Shown here in pieces: positions 32,775 through 36,541 of a DNA stretch of 36,541 nucleotides. The position numbers and the translations under genes were made by a program. Every line of letters begins with the position of its first letter. Positions within the stretch are counted from its first letter, which is position 1. This DNA is from an uncultured Eubacteriales bacterium (GTDB lineage: Bacteria > Bacillota > Clostridia > Oscillospirales > Acutalibacteraceae), in contig CASFBL010000020.1 in assembly GCA_949292775.1 (NCBI GenBank), positions 1-36,541 on the forward strand, given 5' to 3'. The notes beneath the pieces are model-generated. The model made no database searches. It had not been told where the DNA came from and was given only the letters and a program-made list of their open reading frames with translations.

Positions 32775-32912
32775 GCCTTAATTGGGTCGTGTGCCGTGTG
32801 GGTCCTGTGCGACAGCGCTCCGTGAACCATGTCAGGCGGGGAACCGAGCAGCATTAAGCGGTCAGCGAGGTGCGCCGCAGTCCGCCTGCACGGTGCATGA
32901 CCGAATTAAGGC
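32775..32912 (+). ncRNA. ffs: SRP RNA (bacterial small type)
   Basis: The signal recognition particle RNA guides ribosomes making membrane proteins to the membrane with Ffh. The apical domain has the conserved ATGTCAGG, GGGAACCGAGCAGC elements, including the GGAA loop and the Ffh-binding internal loop. The ends pair: GCCTTAATTGGGTC (32775-32788) with GACCGAATTAAGGC (32899-32912), one mismatch, and the helix goes on with GTGTGCCGTG/CACGGTGCA. About 138 nt, longer than the 100-nt minimal form but without room for an Alu domain. A T-run follows at once. The position before dnaX is the classic Firmicutes order. Confidence 0.95.
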
Positions 32913-32946
32913 ATTTTTATTTGTGATTTTAAAAAGGAGGTTTTTC

Positions 32947-34608
32947 ATGTACCAGGTTCTTTACCGCAAGTGGCGGCCGCAGACCTTTTCGGATGTGGTC
33001 GGGCAGGAACATGTCACCGCTTCGCTTTGCGGTGCTGTAAAGAGCGGAAGGCTTTCGCACGCATACCTGTTTACCGGGTCACGCGGAACAGGCAAAACCT
33101 CCTGCGCTAAAATTCTGGCAAAGGCCGTCAACTGCGAGCACCCGGTAGACGGCAACCCCTGCAACGCGTGCCCCACCTGCCGCGGCATTGACGACGGCTC
33201 AATTTTAGATGTGATTGAAATCGACGCGGCTTCCAACAACGGTGTGGACAATATCCGTGATTTGCGCGAAGAGGCAAATTACACGCCGACGCATGCAAAA
33301 TACCGCGTATACATCATTGACGAAGTGCATATGCTCTCAACCGGCGCTTTCAACGCGCTTTTGAAAACGCTTGAAGAACCGCCGGAGCATGTCAAATTTA
33401 TATTAGCCACAACCGAGGTGCACAAGCTCCCCTCCACGATTCTTTCGCGCTGTCAGCGTTTCGATTTCAAGCGCATTGAGCCGAAAGACATTGCCGCACG
33501 GCTTGCATATGTCGCCGGGCAGGAAAGCATCCCGCTGACCGAAGAGGGTGCCATGCTCATTGCCCGTATTTCGGACGGCGCGATGCGTGACGCACTTTCG
33601 CTTTTAGACCGGTGCGCAGCCTATGGAAAGGAAATTACCGAAGAAGTTGTCAGCGATGCCGCCGGACTTGCCGGGCGGGAGCATTTGTTCCGGCTGACCG
33701 ACGCCGTAAGCGCCGGAGACAGCGCGCGTGCGCTTTCGCTGATTGACGAACTCTATAACAACGCCTGCAACATGGAACGCCTGGTTGCCGACCTCATTTC
33801 GCATTTCCGCAACATGATGATTGCGCGCAGTGTTTCCAATTACCCGGATTTAATCGTCTGCCCCAAAAGTGAATTGGAGCAAATTTACACACAGGCGCAG
33901 AAGTTTACGCTTGGGCGAATACTCTCAGCTATGGATGTGCTCAACGATGCGGCGTTCCGTCTGAAAGGCGGTGCAAACCGCCGTGCCACGGTGGAAATGG
34001 CAGTGTTAAGACTTTGCAGCCCGCAGTTAGACACCGACACCTCCGCCTTGCTTGCGCGTATTGCGGAGCTTGAACGGAAACTGGAAAACGGCATTGTCCC
34101 CGCGTCTGTAAAACAAGATTCCAAACCGGCGGAACCGGCTTCTTCGCAAACCGTCGCGCCTGCCGCCCAAAAACCGGTGCAACCACCTCAGGCGGCGGAA
34201 AGGCCGGTGCAAAATCCGGCGGCGCCAACCAGCGTCCCTGCCTCACCTGCAAAACCGGCAAACGCACAGCCGAACGGCGATGTGGTCTTTGACAAGTGGA
34301 ACGAAGCGCTGGAGCGTTTGGCGCGCATCGACCGCCCTGTGCTTACGCACATGACGGATTCCAAAGCGATTATCCGCGGGGAGTTTTTACTGATCCAAAC
34401 CACCAATCCCCTGCTCGGTGAATTTTTAAAAACCGGCTCGCACGCCAACTGCATTGCGCGTGCGGTTTATGATGTCACCGGCAAACGATATAAACTGGGC
34501 ATTTTCAACACCCCGGCGCAGGCGCAAACCGCCGCGCCGAAAAAAGACCCGCTCGAAAATCTGCTGCACCGTGCTGAAAATCTCGGCGTGCAGGTCGTAG
34601 AGCAATAA
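32947..34608 (+). CDS. dnaX: DNA polymerase III subunits gamma/tau
   Basis: A 553-aa clamp-loader subunit that uses ATP to open and place the beta clamp. MYQVLYRKWRPQTFSDVVGQ is the typical start; Walker A is GSRGTGKTS (44-52), the zinc site is C63, C72, C75, C78, Walker B is YIIDEVHML and sensor 1 lies in LATTEVHKLPSTILSRCQRF. Residues about 365-470 are a Pro/Ala/Gln-rich linker, and the end is a small tau-like domain. AAAAAGGAGG precedes the ATG; longer frames run into ffs and are excluded. It is the first gene of dnaX-ybaB-recR and likely also transcribed by read-through from the ffs promoter. Confidence 0.97.
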   Translation: MYQVLYRKWRPQTFSDVVGQEHVTASLCGAVKSGRLSHAYLFTGSRGTGKTSCAKILAKAVNCEHPVDGNPCNACPTCRGIDDGSILDVIEIDAASNNGVDNIRDLREEANYTPTHAKYRVYIIDEVHMLSTGAFNALLKTLEEPPEHVKFILATTEVHKLPSTILSRCQRFDFKRIEPKDIAARLAYVAGQESIPLTEEGAMLIARISDGAMRDALSLLDRCAAYGKEITEEVVSDAAGLAGREHLFRLTDAVSAGDSARALSLIDELYNNACNMERLVADLISHFRNMMIARSVSNYPDLIVCPKSELEQIYTQAQKFTLGRILSAMDVLNDAAFRLKGGANRRATVEMAVLRLCSPQLDTDTSALLARIAELERKLENGIVPASVKQDSKPAEPASSQTVAPAAQKPVQPPQAAERPVQNPAAPTSVPASPAKPANAQPNGDVVFDKWNEALERLARIDRPVLTHMTDSKAIIRGEFLLIQTTNPLLGEFLKTGSHANCIARAVYDVTGKRYKLGIFNTPAQAQTAAPKKDPLENLLHRAENLGVQVVEQ

Positions 34609-34641
34609 CCAAGTCATAAATCAGCCAAGAGGAGAAATACT

Positions 34642-34986
34642 ATGAAAGCAAGAATCCCGAACCAGGGGCCGACAGGCGCCAACATGATGAAAAAACTGCA
34701 GGAAATGCAGAGCAACATGGAGTCTTTGCAGGCAGAGCTTGCCGTGGCGGAATATTCCGCATCAGCCGGCGGCGGTGCAGTCGATGTTACCGTAAACGGT
34801 TCGCACGAAATCAAAGCGATACATATCAAGCCCGAAGTGGTCGACCCGGAAGAAACCGACATGCTCGAAGACTTGCTGCTTGCTGCGCTCAACGAAGCAA
34901 TGCGCAAGGCTGACGAAACCGCAGAGCGCGAAATGGGCAAAATCACCGGCGGACTGAACATTCCCGGAATGGGCGGTATGTTTTAA
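34642..34986 (+). CDS. Nucleoid-associated protein YbaB/EbfC
   Basis: A 114-aa YbaB/EbfC-family DNA-binding protein. The tweezer-like dimer coats DNA and is usually coupled with recR. The N-terminal helix (NMMKKLQEMQSNMESLQAELA) precedes the typical GGGAVDVTVNGSHEIKAIHI core, then a second helix and a GGLNIPGMGGMF tail. AGAGGAG precedes the ATG. Its stop codon overlaps the start of recR (TAATG), so they are translated together. Confidence 0.95.
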   Translation: MKARIPNQGPTGANMMKKLQEMQSNMESLQAELAVAEYSASAGGGAVDVTVNGSHEIKAIHIKPEVVDPEETDMLEDLLLAALNEAMRKADETAEREMGKITGGLNIPGMGGMF

Positions 34987-35585
34987 TGGCGTATTCCATT
35001 CCGATTTTAGAACAGCTGATTGATGAGTTCCGAAAAATGCCCTCTGTGGGCACGAAATCCGCAGAGCGCATGGCGTTTTATGTGCTCGGTCTTTCCGATG
35101 AGGAAATCAAATCGCTGATAAACGCGATTTCCGGCGTGCACGAAAAAGTGCGGCAATGTGCCGTTTGCCGGAATCTTACAGAAGACGAAGTCTGCCCCAT
35201 TTGCCAAAGCGGCACGCGTGACAAAACCACCATTTGCGTGGTGGAAAGTCCGCGCGATGTATTGGCATTTGAGCGCACCCACGAATACAACGGGCTTTAC
35301 CATGTTTTGCATGGTGCAATTTCGCCGATGAACTCCGTGGGACCCGATGACCTGACGATTAAAGAGCTTTTAGTCAGGCTGCAGGACGACTCCGTCAACG
35401 AAGTCATTATGGCGACCAACCCCACCGTCGAAGGCGAAGCCACCGCAATGTATATCGGGCGGCTGTTAAAGCCGATGGGCATTAAAGTCACGCGCCTTGC
35501 CTATGGTGTGCCGGTGGGCGCAGATTTGGAATATGCCGACGAGGTGACGCTCACCAGAGCGCTTGCCGGGCGGCAGATGATTTAA
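34986..35585 (+). CDS. recR: Recombination mediator RecR
   Basis: A 199-aa RecR, which with RecO loads RecA on single-stranded gaps. The helix-hairpin-helix is [15 protein letters not shown]; the zinc finger [16 protein letters not shown] holds four cysteines; the Toprim domain starts at [34 protein letters not shown] is the typical Walker-B-like end. The length is standard for the family. It overlaps ybaB by one base and smpB follows 17 nt later. Confidence 0.97.
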   Translation: MAYSIPILEQLIDEFRKMPSVGTKSAERMAFYVLGLSDEEIKSLINAISGVHEKVRQCAVCRNLTEDEVCPICQSGTRDKTTICVVESPRDVLAFERTHEYNGLYHVLHGAISPMNSVGPDDLTIKELLVRLQDDSVNEVIMATNPTVEGEATAMYIGRLLKPMGIKVTRLAYGVPVGADLEYADEVTLTRALAGRQMI

Positions 35586-35602
35586 GAGTTTTAGGATATA
35601 CT

Positions 35603-36070
35603 ATGGAAAACAAGACGCCAACCAAAACGGTTGCACAAAACAAAAAAGCGCTGCACGACTATTTTGTGCTCGAATCTTATGAAGCCGGCATTGAGCTTTG
35701 CGGGACCGAGGTCAAAAGCGTGCGCGCAGGAAAAGTGAATTTAAAAGACGCTTGGTGCAGCATTGTGGACGGCGAAATGTTTGTCAACGGGATGCACATA
35801 AGCCCCTATGACCACGGCAATATTTTCAACCGCGACCCGCTGCGCGTGAAAAAACTGCTGATGCACAAAAAAGAAATCATGCGCCTTTTGGGCACGACGC
35901 AGCAGCAGGGCCTGACGCTTATTCCGCTTTCGGTCTATTTCAAAAACGGCCGGGCGAAAGTGCAGGTCGGACTTTGTAAAGGTAAAAAACTTTACGACAA
36001 GCGCGATGTTGCCGCCAAGAAAGAAGCAGAACGCCACATTGAGCGTGAAATGAAAGAGCGGTTTCGGTAA
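35603..36070 (+). CDS. smpB: tmRNA-binding protein SmpB
   Basis: A 155-aa SmpB. It binds tmRNA and brings it to stalled ribosomes. The beta-barrel core shows [22 protein letters not shown] and [25 protein letters not shown]; the C-terminal tail is basic and begins [20 protein letters not shown]. Its tail would enter the mRNA channel. It lies 17 nt after recR and 116 nt before the tmRNA gene, so both parts of the rescue system are adjacent. The ribosome site is a modest TAGGA. Confidence 0.97.
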   Translation: MENKTPTKTVAQNKKALHDYFVLESYEAGIELCGTEVKSVRAGKVNLKDAWCSIVDGEMFVNGMHISPYDHGNIFNRDPLRVKKLLMHKKEIMRLLGTTQQQGLTLIPLSVYFKNGRAKVQVGLCKGKKLYDKRDVAAKKEAERHIEREMKERFR

Positions 36071-36133
36071 TTGCGGAAACGCATAAGCGCGGGCAAAAAA
36101 GCAAAAAGCCCCTTTGTTTCTACAAAATTCCGC

Positions 36134-36161
36134 TTGCAAAACGCTGGCTTTGTGTTACAAT
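36134..36161 (+). promoter_or_regulatory. Promoter of tmRNA
   Basis: TTGCAA (36134-36139), 16 bp, TACAAT (36156-36161). The start point would be near 36168, so a short 5' leader must be cut off at 36187 by RNase P. Confidence 0.65.
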
Positions 36162-36186
36162 AATGTCTCGACTCCCGAAATAATTT

Positions 36187-36540
36187 GGGGATGAAAGGAT
36201 TTCGACGGGGATATTGCACCGTGATAAGCGAGCAGCGGTGGGGTACCGCTTTAAACAGCCTCAGTTTATGAAAATAAACGACAAAGATCAAAAAGTACTT
36301 CTTGCTGCTTAATTAGCGGCGAGCGTTCCTCCCGGAGTACCGCGGCCGGGTCAGGAGCGTCATTAGCGGTAAATGTGCACGGATGAGCGCCCTGTAATCT
36401 GTCACACACCAAAGGGCTACCAAGCCGGAAAGCCTGCCTTTCGGCGTTTCGGCAAGGGAATGTTCATAGAACGGCTACGCTCGTAGAAAGTTGCGGGAAT
36501 GTGTTTTCGGACGCGGGTTCGACTCCCGCCATCTCCACCA
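36187..36540 (+). ncRNA. ssrA: tmRNA (transfer-messenger RNA)
   Basis: About 354 nt, one-piece tmRNA that frees stalled ribosomes and marks their product for breakdown. The acceptor stem pairs GGGGATG (36187-36193) with CATCTCC before ACCA; the CCA end is encoded (36538-36540). The T arm is GCGGGTTCGACTCCCGC. The tag frame reads NDKDQKVLLAA from 36277, then TAA at 36310-36312; LAA is the protease signal. The resume codon may be AAC at 36277 or ATA at 36274; neither is the common Ala. Between tag and T arm several pseudoknots are expected, and GC-rich pairs fit. SmpB, its partner, is just upstream. Confidence 0.97.
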
Positions 36541-36541
36541 A

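Noticed and set aside
32782-32946. Extended dnaX start using an upstream codon
   Set aside because: That stretch is the SRP RNA, and AAAAAGGAGG points to the ATG at 32947.
34530-34560. A-run of the A-AAA-AAG type near the end of dnaX, like the E. coli frameshift site
   Set aside because: In the reading frame the codons are AAA AAA GAC, so the heptamer is out of phase for a -1 slip, and it lies too close to the end of the gene to make a gamma form.

Overview
The window looks like chromosomal DNA of a gut-type anaerobic Firmicute of the class Clostridia, probably in or near the Oscillospirales/Ruminococcaceae. Pointers are the SCIFF ranthipeptide precursor with its radical-SAM maturase, a dockerin-bearing Ig-repeat surface protein, the order ffs-dnaX-ybaB-recR, strong AGGAGG-type ribosome sites, TTGACA/TATAAT promoters, and many hairpin-plus-T-run terminators. 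Base composition is near 50% GC by eye. No phage, insertion sequence, CRISPR array, tRNA or rRNA gene was found. The assignment to Oscillospirales is inference.

Layout. 1-347 is non-coding and holds a duplicated segment (period 189 nt) built around strong hairpins. 348-5349 holds unrelated single genes: a Cys-rich cupin, a membrane-embedded M28 peptidase, a DUF4874/DUF4832 protein, a polyprenyl-phosphate-type GT2 glycosyltransferase and tRNA methyltransferase TrmL. 5437-9434 is an L-fucose catabolic operon on the minus strand (fucI, a rhamnulokinase-type kinase, fucA), divergent from an AraC regulator that is translationally coupled to an Orn/Lys/Arg decarboxylase-family gene. 11838-13820 is the SCIFF locus: its own promoter, a 51-aa precursor, an internal terminator, the maturase and a 91-aa membrane protein. 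13870-15184 is a two-gene overlapping pair (HD-domain protein, then a CmpB-type membrane protein).

15266-20878 encodes a 1870-aa secreted protein made of Ig-like modules and ending in a dockerin. Its modules form a higher-order pattern (EFEF, GG, ABCD-ABCD-A), and its first third is visibly GC-richer than the rest. Then come a GDSL/SGNH hydrolase, prfB in one uninterrupted frame, and a two-component system followed by a four-repeat PepSY protein. The promoters of the regulator and of the PepSY gene carry the same 9-bp direct repeat with 11-bp period at the same distance from the -10 box, which suggests one self-regulated circuit.

27061-32612 is a minus-strand run, probably one operon: cytoplasmic GH20 hexosaminidase, glycerol kinase, a DUF3267 membrane zincin, malic enzyme and an unknown membrane protein. 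32740-36540 is housekeeping: SRP RNA, dnaX, ybaB, recR, smpB and tmRNA. Fucose catabolism, the hexosaminidase and the dockerin surface protein together fit a life on host or mucin-type glycans; that link is inference.
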